From: Mycocentrospora acerina | Taxonomy: Eukaryota > Ascomycota > Dothideomycetes > Pleosporales | Direction: 5' to 3' | DNA: 64,000 nucleotides | NCBI GenBank assembly: GCA_022701365.1 | Contig: JAKUHH010000049.1 | Span: 301,190 to 365,189, forward strand | Shown here: positions 45,746-57,190 of the stretch, one piece after another | Layout: each line of letters begins with the position of its first letter | Position numbering within the stretch: the stretch's first letter is position 1 | Program-made: the position numbers and the translations under genes | Notes under the pieces: model-generated | Told to the model about the DNA's origin: nothing | The model's input: only the letters and a program-made list of their open reading frames with translations | The model's database searches: none

Positions 45746-47926
45746 AAGTATTTTTTGTATCCGTGGTTATATTTTGAAAAGTCGACGACACCCATTTTGT
45801 TCAGCCTGCTCAGGTTTGGAAGTCTAAGATGTGAGAACAGGATCGTCAAACATCTGGTGGTTAGCGGCTGCAACTACATAGCATTCTGATCAAAACGAGA
45901 TGGGTCTTTGTTTCTCAGTCATTGTTGACCGTGTTTACATGTCACATGTTCTGACAGAGGGTATCGTCTTTCTTGAGCTGCGACAAATGGCGGAGGACCT
46001 CGCGCGAGCAAGCAGAGAGTAGAGCCTGATGAAACATTATAGCACGTCACTGGAATAATACCGAAGCTGCGGGCCTCGCTATGCTGCTCCAGTTGCACTT
46101 GCGGGATGGTGACGTGATTAATTATAGGGGAAAAAGCAACCATGACCATAACCACAACCTCACAATCACATATTTGTCACTCGACTCGCCGTCTTCCACA
46201 AGCTGCTCTGCATCGAAGTTTACGCTCCCGCGCTTCCCCTTCCCCTTCCCCTTCCCCTTCCCACCCTCCCATTCCATCCCGGAGTGAACCACCTCCGACT
46301 CGCATGCTCACGACTCGCGACCATTCAATGCTACTGCACCCTCGAACTCATCAAGTTCTATCAGCGGGGCGGAGTCATTGTACCGAGATGCCCAGCGACT
46401 GCACATCTCCCGGCCAAACCAGATCGCCATCGCTAAGCAATGAAGAATTGACATGGTTGGTTGGCTGGGCAGTTCATCACTCCTGTAGGAATTATAGGAT
46501 TTTCAGCCCTCGGGCGCAAGGCAGGGAGAATAAAAGGACCGAAGCTGCACCGTGGAAAAGGTAGGTGGTAGTGATGCTTGGCACATTGTGGCCATTCTTG
46601 GGCAGCGAGCGGAAAAGTTCGCAAGCGTCCGCGTGGTGCGGTGGCAAGACTGCCGATTCGCCACCTTGAGAGTTTGTGGTCGTTGGTGTCGGGGGACGTA
46701 TAGTGGTCGCATCCTGCGCTGCCACCACTCGTGAACAAATTGATTCCTTGACTGTGATTGATTGCCGGTGGGCCGGAGCAAGCATGGCGACGAGGACAAT
46801 CTGCACGATTCATGCGTGTTGAATCTCCGAACAAGCAAGAAACTTTATTTCGACAAGAGCCTTCTAGCGCACGAATTGCCGTGTCAGAAGCGACGGTGAC
46901 GAGACGCCTTGCGGGGGTGGGAAGGTTCTGTCATTTTAAAGAACCCGTAGATGGTGTGCCATAGTTTGGGATTTTTTTGTTTGACGATGATGGCATTCAT
47001 CCAGCCAAAGTTGTGGTTGCGGGCAGACTACCGGCCCGTGAAGGAAGACAAATGCATACGATCGATCTGGATCTGAACGCCCAAGGATCGCAAATGAACC
47101 AACCGTTCTGCGATCTTTCCTCGGACCGATTCTGGCGCTTCTAGTGATATCGCAACTCCCGCGTGGCCATGTGTGGCGATCCTGCAAGGCACCCTCGCCG
47201 CCCAAGACAGAAGGTGGTCCAGCCTTTCTTCGTGCCACACCACCATCTTAGGATCCCACAGACAGACACAAAGAGCGAGCGGGTACCACACGGCAGGGTG
47301 TGGCTTGCTCCATCAATCTCCGGCATCTCGATATTAGAGGTTCGCAGTTCCCGTTAGTGTGCAACGCCTTCTCCGTTCCTGCATCTGCCGTAGGACTGAC
47401 ATGTGTTGGAAGGCCGACGGCCCAGACGAACGGTGTTGCCTCCGCCTTCGAGGAATGCAATGTCGTGCCGTTTGACCCCAAGAAAGCAGCCGTGATGCAG
47501 ACTTGCCCTTCCTGCTTGTCCAATTGGAATCCGTGCCTTTGATGCAGACTAGCCAACCGCCCTCCGGTGAACAGCGATAGTGCTGGTAATTCCCTTCAAA
47601 CTCGCCCCGCTGAGGGCCAGATATGTCAGGGATGAGTGGCTTCCAACTTCCCCGTCGTATGCTCTCGTGTAGCCCGACACATGGCGTGGGATCACGGTGC
47701 TTGGAGCGTTTGAGTGTATAACTGTCGGCTCCACCCCCTAGCAGAACCCCTCCCCCCGGGAAGATCATGCGAATGCTCAGTGCCGTGGTCCAGATTATCT
47801 TTCCTTCCCCACACACTACACTGCACTTCACTCCTTTCCGTTCGGTCGTTCTCCCGTCTATACTTTCTGGACTCGTATGAGCTACACGCCCTGTTTTTGA
47901 GGCTCCATCTGTGAGCCACAGGAAGC
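45746..47926. other. 2.2-kb spacer without recognised gene
   Basis: Frames on both strands overlap at 46.4-46.8 kb and 47.2-47.8 kb, a sign of composition rather than coding. An 80-codon plus-strand frame (47300-47542) is Cys-containing but lacks a signal peptide or homologue I know. A CCCCTT hexamer repeat is listed separately. Confidence 0.5.
46236..46262 (+). repeat. CCCCTT hexanucleotide repeat
   Basis: Four to five tandem CCCCTT units in the spacer downstream of the small basic-protein gene. Simple satellite. Confidence 0.85.
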
Positions 47927-49226
47927 ATGAGTGTCCCTGATAATGGTCCAGTCATCGTGGGTGTGACGTGGTGGTTGACCGTACTTTGCGGTGGCTTTTT
48001 GGGACTGAGGTTGTATGCCAAACTGTCTCGTCGTCAAGGATTGTGGTGGGACGACCACATTTTAATAGCATCTTGGGTACACCTCCTCCATCATTGTTGT
48101 CATATTCCTGAATCATGTCGCTGACTGGCCACCGGTAGATACTGCTGCTTGTTGAGGCCATAATAACACAATACGGTCAAATCCTCGGCTTCGGAAAACG
48201 AACCATTGATATCAAACAAGAAAACCTAGCCCAAATTGCTCTGAATACCAGTATCGGCGCATCGATATCGTGTTTCGCATCCACGTTCTCGAAGATCTCC
48301 TTTGGCGTCACTTTACTGCGCCTGACCAAGGGTAAAATAAAGTACTTTGTCTGGTTCTGCATCGTCACACTGTTTCTGACTATGATCCCTTCGGCGCTCT
48401 TCACTTGGATTCAATGTACTCCAACTGCAAAGGCATGGAACTACAAAATTGAAGGCACATGTTGGCCCGGCTACATTACTGTCAACTATGGCATCTTTAA
48501 CGCGGCGTGGTGCGCAGTGATAGATTTCGCTTTGGCTCTTCTACCCTGGACACTCATCTGGGGACTACAACTCAAACTCAAAGAGCGCATCGGTGTAGGA
48601 ATCGCGATGAGTCTCGGTATCCTGTATGTCGCTACACGTTTCTTTGGACAGACCCTTCAATGTGCTAACTCGCTCACAGCTCAGGTGTCTGCGCCATTGT
48701 CAAAGGCGTCTACGTCGTACAACTCCGCCAGCAAGACTTCTACTACAACGGCAAAGATGTGACCATCTGGACTGCCGTCGAAACCGCCACCGCTATTATC
48801 GCCGCCTCTATCCCTGTGCTGCGCGTCTTCTTCAAGGAGAAGGTCTCCTCCTTCTCCAACTCGCGCGGTAAATCGGGAAATACGGGAGCTACAGGAAATC
48901 GCACCAGCAAATCGGGTAGCGGCATGCCTTTGAGCATTTTAAATCGTAGCCAGAGGAGCAGCCATACGCCGACGATGACGACGCTGGGAAAGGGAAAAGA
49001 AGGAGGATGGACCACGCTCGAGCCAATTGAGGACGGAAGTCAGGATGGGGAAAGTCGAAGGAGTATATTGGGGGATGAGGAGAGTGGACATGGAATGGGG
49101 AGAGAGAGTGCAGGAACGGTCGTCAACGAGGACAAGATATTCACTACAAAGGGGTTCGAAGTTTCGGTGGAAGAGAACGGAGAAACAGAGGCTAAGGGGA
49201 CAACGGGCCCATGGCATGGGGTCTGA
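47927..49226 (+). CDS. Fungal rhodopsin-domain integral membrane protein
   Basis: Three exons, 47927-48076, 48139-48623 and 48680-49226; 393 aa. Seven hydrophobic helices are readable. Typical family signs are LWWDDHILIASWILLLVEAI in the second helix (the DD motif), FASTFSKISFGVTLLRLTKG, and CWPGYITVNYGIFNAAWCAV followed by DFALALLPWTLIWGLQL. The C-terminal 120 residues are hydrophilic, Ser/Gly/Thr-rich and likely cytosolic. Many paralogues exist in plant-associated ascomycetes, and in some the family carries a CFEM domain; none is present here. The ligand or signal is unknown. The splices restore TWGILSG-type continuity (GILSGVCAIVKGVYVV). Confidence 0.9.
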
Positions 49227-50425
49227 ATCAATGGGGAGTCTGTGCAGGTACAAATATTATTGTTTGTTCTTTCATCTTCCATTTCTCATCCATCATGTTG
49301 AGTAGATGTGATGCGCATGAAGATGTCTTCTCCCTGTCGTGTTTGGACATGGTTATAATCGCGGTCGAACGTCAAGCACTAATTCTCTGACCCTTTAAAG
49401 TATGTCTCCATCGAACCGCTTCAGAACGGATGAACCTTTGATGTTCCTCCACCACTCCGTTTCTTCATATCCAAAGACTTCCACCCCAGACAAACGGTGA
49501 ACTACCCGCACCCTCATACCCGCACTGAGATCGGGTGCGACACCCGGGGAAAGTAGACTAGTGATTAGTTGAGTAGACTAGCATTAATCGTTTTTCTATT
49601 CCCGCGTCCATGACTTCAGATCGATTCGGTCTCGGCTTCGGATTTTGGTTTGCGCTCAGCTTAATTCTGGCTTAGCCGAAAATTGATTTTCGTGTGAAAC
49701 AGAGGGGCACAGCAAGATCTTGTATTACCTTGTCACGTTACAATACCACTTTTTATGGAACTGTGTTTTCGTGTGAGGTGTCAATCTGCCTTTTCACTGA
49801 TAGAAAGAGATTGCATGCGTGTGTGTGTGTACGCGCCAGTTGGCGTGTATTTACAAGGGACTGAACTTTTTGGCATGCTGGACAGACAAATTATACTTCG
49901 TTCAGGTGTGTGAAAGGCTTAGCAGCAACAAACGGAGAGTAGGACATATTGCGTTTCCGGGTGAGTCTCCCGAGTGAGGGTAGTTGGCTTGGTTGAGGAG
50001 GTGGGTAGGGAATATATCAGTAGATTATGTCTTATCACGAATCCCTCCCTTCGAGTCATCGATGAGAGCGTCGCGAGCTGGTCTGCTTACGTGAAAGACA
50101 TCTGCTTCAGCCAAGCTTTGAATGAACTTTCAACAGCGGCGCGAAGTGCAGAAGTAGAAAAATCCGGATGACCAAAAATAAATAAAAACACGTAAGTTGA
50201 TGTACGTCCAATGCAGAAGTACTTGCACTCGAGATGGATGCTACCGTTACAGATCAATAGACAAAAAATACAGATTCACCTCCGCTGCCAGAGACGTAGC
50301 GCCTTGAAACGCCGTACGAGCCCTTCTTCCCAATAGACTTGTCCAAATTCTCCAAGCCAGTTATTGCCAACCCTTTTCTTGGCATTTAAAGAACAGGTAT
50401 CTGCTAGCAACCTTGTCTTTTGCGC
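49227..50425. other. Convergent spacer between rhodopsin-like and CenH3 genes
   Basis: 1.2 kb with no supported gene. It holds a short GT repeat near 49.82 kb and AT-rich 3' flanking DNA of both genes. Confidence 0.6.
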
Positions 50426-50998
50426 TCAAACAGGATTTCCCCATGCTGCGCGCAGGCGGCGTGCGAGCTGTATGTCCTTTTGCTGAATAGTGACGCGCTT
50501 GGCGTGGATGGCGCAGAGATTTGCGTCGTGAAAGAGGTTTACCAGAAATGCTTCAGTGGCTTCCTGCAGGGCCATGATGGCCTGGCTCTGCCATCTTGTC
50601 GCGCCCTCGTCGTCAGTGACGTTTTGCGCAATCTCTCGCACCTATACACTCGTTAGTGCGGGCGCCAGTGCAGCGCAGTGCAGTACCGTGCGCAGTTGCG
50701 TGGACTCACCAGGCGCTGGAAGGGCAGTTTCAATAGCAGAAGATCTGTCGACTTTTGGTATCTTTTGATCTCGCGCAGGGCCACGGTGCCGGGCTTGTAA
50801 CGCGACTTCTTGCGCTCGGGCGCGGGGCCCGGCTGTCCGACTGCGATTTCGTCAGCGCATTCTTCTTCTGCCCTCGATTCAACGTGTAGTTTGCGCACCT
50901 CGCTTGCCGGATTCCCTCCTTGTCGAGCCGGTGCTGGGGCGCCCTCCACGCGACGGACGCGCCCTGTTCTTGCGGCCAGCGGGGCTTCTTGGAGCCAT
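50426..50998 (-). CDS. cenH3: Centromeric histone H3 variant (CENP-A/CenH3)
   Basis: Three exons, 50998-50899, 50840-50710 and 50641-50426; 148 aa. The histone fold is unmistakable: PGTVALREIKRYQKSTDLLL, then across the splice LPFQRLVREIAQNV, and AKRVTIQQKDIQLARRLR. It differs from canonical H3 in the ways CENP-A does. The N-terminal tail is not H3-like (MAPRSPAGRKNRARPSRGGR, without ARTKQTARKS). Loop 1 is about three residues longer (NVTDDEGATRWQS), and it has the Trp seen in CENP-A. It replaces H3 in centromeric nucleosomes and seeds the kinetochore. The derlin gene lies head to head, 430 bp away. Confidence 0.94.
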
Positions 50999-51428
50999 TA
51001 CGACGGTCGCTAGTTGGGCGTCGCGTGGCAAATCCTGTTGGTACGTTTAGAGGGGTCGCTTGTTGTGGACAATAGCAAAGGAACGCGTGCGGCGCATCGT
51101 CGAGGTCGCGCTGGGGATGGCCGCGATTGTCGAGGCTGGAGGCTGGGCTGGACGCGCGGTCCAATCAGGCCGGCTGTGGCTGGCGGGGAAGACAGGGTGC
51201 GCCACAACCGTTTGGCAAGGAAGGCGCGACCGCGCGTGATGATTAGATAAGGACAGGACTTGGCGAGGCTTCGGACGGTTACGTAGCCAGATGGAAGGTC
51301 GATCGATTCGGAACTCGTCGCCGTCTGCTGCAGGCTACCTGTCCTCTTGTCCAGACGCCGTCCTTTTCCCTCCAGCTCCAGCAGTCTCGTTTTCTTCGAA
51401 TCGACAGCATATCACACTCCCCAGCAGT

Positions 51429-52231
51429 ATGGCAAACGTACTAGCCGGCGGGGACGGCATGATGGGAGGAGCCGGGTTCCCGCTCGAGCAGTGGTTCTAC
51501 GAGATGCCCGTATGCACACGCTGGTGGATGACGGCCGCACTGGGCGCAAGTGTACTGGTGCAATGCCACGTCGTGTCGCCCTTCCAGCTCTTCTACAGTG
51601 TGCGCGCCGTCTTCCTAAGGAGCCAGTACTGGCGGCTAGTCACGACCTTCTTCTACTTTGGCCCTCTGAGTCTCGACCTGCTATATCACATCTTCTTCCT
51701 GCAGCGGTACTCGCGCCTGCTTGAAGAATCGTCTGGGCGCTCACCCGCGCATTATTCGTGGCTTCTGACGTTTGTCTCGACCCTGTTGCTATGCATTGCG
51801 CCCATCTTCTCCATGGCGTTCCTCGGCTCGGCGCTGTCGAGCACGCTCATCTACATCTGGAGCAGGAAGAATCCTGACACGACACTTGGTTTTCTAGGGC
51901 TGATTGTGTTCAAGGCGCCGTATCTTCCGTGGATTTTGCTGGCCTTTTCTGTCGTCATGCACTCCCAAGTGCCCAAGGATGAGCTTTGCGGCATTGTTGT
52001 TGGACATAGTAAGCCCCTCGACCTCACGTCACGATACCAGACTAACTTCTGACAGTATGGTACTACTTCAACGACATCTACCCGCCGCTCCACGACGGCC
52101 ACAGCCCCCTCGATCCCCCGGCATGGTGGATTCGCTTGATCGAGGGCCGACCTGCTCCTGTGGAAGAGGTTCCTGAAGGCGAAACCTCAATGGATAACAA
52201 TGAGCCCGCGGAAGTTGTTGCGGCACAATGA
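51429..52231 (+). CDS. Derlin-family ER protein (Der1/Dfm1-like)
   Basis: Two exons, 51429-52008 and 52056-52231; 251 aa. The rhomboid-like pseudoprotease fold is recognisable from FYEMPVCTRWWM, the conserved W-R motif in QYWRLVTTFFYFGPLSLDL, and the GxxxG-like stretch TLGFLGLIVFKAPYLPW. The cytosolic tail after the splice (WYYFNDIYPPLHDG) is typical. Derlins extract misfolded proteins from the ER membrane for degradation (ERAD). I chose the second in-frame ATG (51429); the upstream one at 51291 would add 46 residues without resemblance to derlin N-termini. No catalytic Ser-His pair is expected. Confidence 0.93.
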
Positions 52232-52667
52232 CAACTTACACATGCATCTTGGAGTTTGGCGAACAATCTCGGCTTTGAGATACCCTGGATTACTCGTATT
52301 AGACGGATGTCGGTGAGCATTAGCGACAACTAGGTATGACAATTTACATATCACGGCGCATGTCAATTATCATTAGAATTACCGTCTTAATCTTTAAACC
52401 CGATTTCGTGGTCCAATCCTCTTTATTTGGTCCTTGTCCAGTTAGCTCTACGTTCCAAGACCTGCCTATTTGGGTTAATGTCCCCGCGGAATAGCTTTCA
52501 CTCCTGCAGCCATCTGGAGCAATCTTGCACGGACTTGGCCGATGTCGTTGATAGCTGGTAGCCACTAACATGTTAGCAAAAGCCCATGTGCGAAATGGAC
52601 CTATATCTTCTCTGTTCGAAGTCTTTTTTCCTTTCTCCAAGACTTGTGCTACTCGCCTCACACCACA
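52232..52667. other. Spacer between derlin and S1/P1 nuclease genes
   Basis: A 436-bp spacer with tandem plus-strand genes on either side. No gene is supported; it presumably holds the nuclease promoter. Confidence 0.6.
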
Positions 52668-53775
52668 ATGGCGCCTAACAAAACTGTCCTCCTCCCTCTC
52701 CTTGCTACCATCCCATATGCGTCTGCATGGGGAAGCTTAGGTCACACGACTGTCGCCTTCATTGCGCAGAACTTTGTCGACCCTAAAACAGCGAAGTTTG
52801 CCCAACGTCTATTGAACGACTCATCCTCCGCCTACCTGGCGAATATCGCTACCTGGTACAGTCAAGCTCTAGATTCTGTTCCTTTCCCTCGTACCTAACT
52901 TCGATTGCAGGGCAGATTCATACCGCTCTCAACCCGGTGGTGAATTTTCCGCCGTCTACCACTATATTGACGCCCTGGACAACCCACCTCAAAGCTGTAA
53001 TGTCATCTATGAGCGCGACTGCCCAGAGGAGGGGTGCATTGTATCTGCGCTTGCAAACTACACAACTCGCGCTGTGCAGAAGGACATCGATCTCATTGAG
53101 CAGCAGAAAGCCCTGAAATGGCTGGTTCATTTTATCGGTGACATCCATCAACCGCTTCATGTAGAGAATCTCGAAATCGGTGGCAACCTGATCAACGTGA
53201 CATTCAACGGCGCGAAGACAAATCTCCACTCCGCATGGGACACCGCAATTCCGCAGAAGCTCTTTGGTGGCAACTTCTCCATTCCCAACGCCCTGTCCTG
53301 GGCCACCAACCTGACCGCCGAAATCACTACGGGCAAATACAAGAAGGAGGCCAAGGCCTGGCGCCGCAAAATCAACGTCAACAGACCCATTGACACTACC
53401 ATGATCTGGGCCGTTGACACTAACAAATTCGTCTGCAGCGCCGTTATCCCCAACGGAACTGAAGCCGTCCGCTTCCAGGAGATCTCTGGCGCGTACTACC
53501 AGAGCGTTGCACCTGTTGTGCGCAAGCAGCTTGCCAAGGCGGGAATCAGGCTTGCGGCCTATCTAGATGCTATAGTGGAAAAGGCAGATAAGAAGGCTGG
53601 TTCGGGCGGATATGCAGGTAAGATTGGGGATGAAAAGTTGAAGAGGGAGGTGGAGAACGAGAGAGAAGAGTTTGCAAAGAGGGACTACAAGATGGAGCCA
53701 TGGATGGTGGAGGCCAGGGAGAAGAGGGCAGCGTTTGGTGGGTGCGGATGTTTGGAGGAGGAGCATGATCATTGA
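52668..53775 (+). CDS. Secreted S1/P1-type zinc nuclease
   Basis: Two exons, 52668-52855 and 52911-53775; 350 aa. A signal peptide ends at about ASA, so the mature protein begins WGSLGHTTVAFIA, with Trp-1 and His-6 as zinc ligands. Other ligands are visible: Asp in WADSYR, created by the splice; His in YHYIDAL; HFIGDIHQPLH; and NLHSAWD. The family cleaves single-stranded DNA and RNA and removes 3'-phosphates. The C-terminal 70 residues are Lys/Glu-rich and longer than in nuclease P1. It is the last gene before the AT-rich block. All family zinc ligands appear intact, so activity is likely. Confidence 0.95.
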
Positions 53776-54241
53776 TTGTGAGTTATTGAACATGGAACTC
53801 GAGAAGAAGAGGAAAATTGGGTACTGCAATAATCAACCATTTGAGGTAATGCGGTTTAAAAAATAAATATACACATCAGTTTTACGATATGGAATGCAAT
53901 CAATTCTGTTCGTTACCCAAAGTTCCTTGCGTAAACTACCCCTTTACCTTTTTTTTTTTTTTTTTCTTTATTTATATTGCATTAATCTATCTAACTAGCT
54001 AGACTAAATATAATAATGCCTATGCAGACGTTAGTCTATAAGGCGCTGTTTTTCCTCCTAGGCTAAGCTCTCTTATTCTAGAGCCCTAGAAGCCTAGTAA
54101 AACAGTAGTAGTGCTCTTACTACGCGGCTTGCTAACAATAGGTTATTTCTACAGCAGGTCTATTTTGTTGTAGTAGGCCTTTAGGTTAAGGCTCCTGCAG
54201 CAGGCAGCTGTCTAGGCTGTTGCTATTTGTTGTTTTTGTGT

Positions 54242-54342
54242 GTTGTAGAGGCCTATTGCTAGGCCCCTGTTGCACGTTGTTTGTAGGCTATTGCTAGCCC
54301 CCTGTTGCGCGTTGCAGAGGCCTATTGCTAGGCCCCTGTTGT
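54242..54342 (+). repeat. About 35-bp minisatellite (three copies)
   Basis: Three near-identical units starting near 54242, 54276 and 54311 share GAGGCCTATTGCTAGGCCCC and CTGTTGC with small changes. The array lies near the left end of the AT-rich block. Confidence 0.85.
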
Positions 54343-54523
54343 TAAGAACCTTCTTCCTTTACGTCACTAAGCAAGTAAGGTCTTTGTATAGTATACACAT
54401 ATAATAGTAGTATTTTATAGACAAATTACTACCTTCTTTATAACAATTCTGTAGTAGCCTATATAGGGGTCTCTTAGTAGTCTAGATAGTAACAGATACT
54501 AAGAGAGGGGTATAAGGTTCTTA
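54343..54523. mobile_element. Possible small element with 10-bp terminal inverted repeats
   Basis: TAAGAACCTT at 54343-54352 is matched by its exact inverse AAGGTTCTTA at 54514-54523, enclosing 181 bp without coding capacity. No convincing target duplication was found. It could be a MITE-like element, a degraded solo LTR, or chance. Confidence 0.3.
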
Positions 54524-55066
54524 TAGTGCTCTAGTACAGAACTCCTTAGTACTAATACCTAGGAGTAACCTCTGCTTACTCTAATTAGGGTGTAATCCTA
54601 ATAATATCCCCTTTTCTAAGATAACTTGCCCTAAGTTATAAGGGAGGACTTACTATATACTAGAATAGGGCATTATAGGCTGTTATAGGAGATTTACACT
54701 AGTAGTAGGTTAAGGCTCCTAAGGTAGGAATTCTAAGTAAAGGCACTTTTACTTTAGAGCTTTACTATTATAATTACCTTTACTTAGGCTTTTACTATAG
54801 CTGCCTAATTTAATAATATAATAGGTAAGTTAGCTAGGCTTAAGGTATATAATAGGGTCCTTTAGCTCCTTTTAGTTAATCTCTCCTATACTTAACTACA
54901 GATTTTAGTAAGTTTTCTTATTTTATTACTTCTTTAGCTAAATAATCTAAGTTATAGTCTATTAGCTCCTAATAGACTATTATAGTGCAAATAGCAGCTA
55001 ACTAGCTTTAATAGGGTTTCCCTGCCTCTTTATTACTAATTTTGTCTTCTCTTTGCCTTCTAGATC

Positions 55067-55261
55067 TGTAACGACTAAGCACGTGCACAGTCAACGTGGC
55101 TTACCTCGCTTATAGCATCTAGTCGGCAAAGTCTAGATCTAGCACTATATATATTATACTACACATAGAATACTTGCTTAAGTATTCTTGTGCTTACCTT
55201 TTGGTATAAGTGGGGTTATTGCGTAGTATCAATAGCAAGGGCAGGGCGCCTGACCATTACA
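55067..55261. mobile_element. Solo LTR with target duplication AGATC
   Basis: 195 bp beginning TGTAACGACTAAG and ending GACCATTACA, so the ends are inverted (TGTAA...TTACA). It is flanked on both sides by AGATC (55062-55066 and 55262-55266). It retains CG and CA words unlike the surrounding DNA, so it appears younger or less mutated. Orientation is unknown. Confidence 0.8.
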
Positions 55262-55720
55262 AGATCTTTATTATAGACGCTACTGCTATTAGTAACAACT
55301 TTATAGATAATAGAGTTTATACTAACTATTTTTATACTACCTGCGTCTATTTATATACTAAAGGTAATCTTTAGTACTTAAGTAAGATTAGCTGCCTTAT
55401 GCTAGAAATTACTAATATAAATTAGGCCCTGTATTATAAGTAGAAGGCTCTTAATATAAAGGGAGTTAAGCATAAGTTTAAGTAGTGCTTTTAGTGTTTC
55501 TGCAATAACAGGGAGTGTATAGCTGTAAGTTCCTTATTGTTTTGTGCTATTTTATACTATTTTAACTTATCTTAGCTTAACAAGAAATTAGCTCCTAACT
55601 TAGCCCTAATTAACTTTCTTCTTGCTGCTGCTTATACTGCTCCTCTTTCTGCGCTCCTTAATTCTGTTTCTAAGCTGCAGACTGTAGCTAGGCCTCTTGC
55701 TAGGCAGCTTATAAGGTATG

Positions 55721-56036
55721 TGTCACAAAACAGAGCCCTGCTCACGAGTCTCGCTTACGAGTCCTGCTCACCAGCCACATGAGCAAGCCACACTCACGTG
55801 GCCTATTACAAAGAACTTAGCACTGAGCTAGCAGAAGGGTAATTATCACTCAGCTGCTCTACACAACAACGTTTGTGCTACACTTGCTTTGTCAAATTAA
55901 GTACGCTTAGTAACAACAACTACTAAGCTCCCCTTTGCATTGTATATAATAGAGATAAAATACTTAAATAGACAAGCCAGTGGTCCATACAATAGATCAC
56001 CTGAATACTATTATTCTAGCTCCTATTTCTACAACA
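55721..56036. mobile_element. Solo LTR with target duplication GTATG
   Basis: 316 bp beginning TGTCACAAAACAG and ending CTACAACA, flanked by GTATG on both sides (55716-55720 and 56037-56041). Like the 55067 element it retains CA and CG words and stands out from the RIP-like surroundings. The start resembles copia-type fungal LTRs, but the class is not proven. Confidence 0.82.
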
Positions 56037-56159
56037 GTATGTCTTTAAGTGCTTTTAGACTATTTTAGGCTAAAATAAGGCTAACTATAGTTCCTAAGAC
56101 TGTAATCCCTTACAGTGTTTACTTAGCTCTTTATAACAGCGCAATTTATGCTAATAAGT

Positions 56160-56647
56160 TGTTAAGATCCTGTTCTGTACTTAATCTTAGTGGTTAATGA
56201 CCTTCTAATACTAGTACTAATGTAGAACAAGTTTAAGGTTAGTTCTTAGGGATAGAGTAAGTTTAGAGAAACAAGGTTAGTTTAATGCATATATTAATAA
56301 TACACTATAATTAAGGGTAAGAAGCAATAAGTAGATTAATTAATAAGGTTAAACATATTACTATAAGGGTAGTGTTCCTATTATTTATATGTATAATAAA
56401 GGAATCCTATAAGTCTTCTGTAAATTATAGTTATTAGTTAAGATAGCTTATAATACATAAAGTTAAGCTCCTAGCTTATAATGTTAGAAGTTAAGCTTAC
56501 CTATTATATATCCTAGCTTACTCTGCTAAGAGTTAAGCTAGTTACATAACTGCTCCTTACTAAAGGGCTAGGCCTATACAATTCTTTAGTTAAAGGGTTT
56601 ATACTTTTCTAGTTCTAGCCTAGAGGTTGTAGAATCTAATTGTAATA
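56160..56647 (-). repeat. 3' LTR of the gypsy element
   Basis: 488 bp, same length as the other LTR with no indel seen. In plus-strand reading it begins TGTTAAGATCC, and its other end (TAATA) matches TAACA of the partner LTR after C-to-T change. Confidence 0.93.
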
Positions 56648-56846
56648 TTATCCTCCTTCTTTAAATAATTTGTCCTTAAATTATATAGTTATTAGTTATT
56701 AGTATTTATAAGCAGATCCTCTGTGTATATTATCTATCTATAGCGCTGTTATATTTTTATTTACCTAAAAATATCTTTACTTTAGCCTTAAAACTTATTA
56801 CAACAGCAGTATTACTCTATTTTCTTATAATTATTATTTCTATTAA

Positions 56847-57190
56847 GGAATTAATTGTTATATTATAACTTTGCCTAAAGGTAAATATTTAAAGTGTGCT
56901 AAGTGTGTTTATATTAGCTATTCTTGCGTTAACATGTCTTAGGAATTACTAGATAAGACGCGCAATAAATATAAAAAGAAGGTAGAAGCAGATAAAAAGT
57001 TATTATCTAAAGTAGTTCTCTGTTTAATAAGAAATAAGAAGATTCTAAAGTAAGCAGAAGAGAGAGCAAAGAAGAAGGCTTTTTATTTAGCATTAGAGTT
57101 AGGAGAGTTAGAGGAGATAGAGGCTAAGGTAGCAGGTGACATTAACTGTCCTGCTGCTAATGCCTTAGTTAGATATTCTCCTATAATATA
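56847..57190 (+). pseudogene. Antisense coding relic inside the gypsy element
   Basis: A plus-strand frame, opposite to pol, stays open for about 115 codons with only two stops (TAG and TAA, both readable as former CAG and CAA). It has a CX2CX6C cluster (LKCAKCVYISYSCVN) followed by a Lys/Glu-rich, coiled-coil-like stretch (KKVEADKKLL, EERAKKKAFYLALELGELEE). It lies between the end of pol and the 3' LTR. The Cys spacing resembles a partial zinc cluster; no function can be assigned. Confidence 0.6.

Noticed and set aside
47248..47831. Overlapping minus-strand frames of 102 and 165 codons and a plus-strand 80-codon frame
   Set aside because: Three frames are open over the same DNA on both strands and none has a domain, signal peptide or splice structure.
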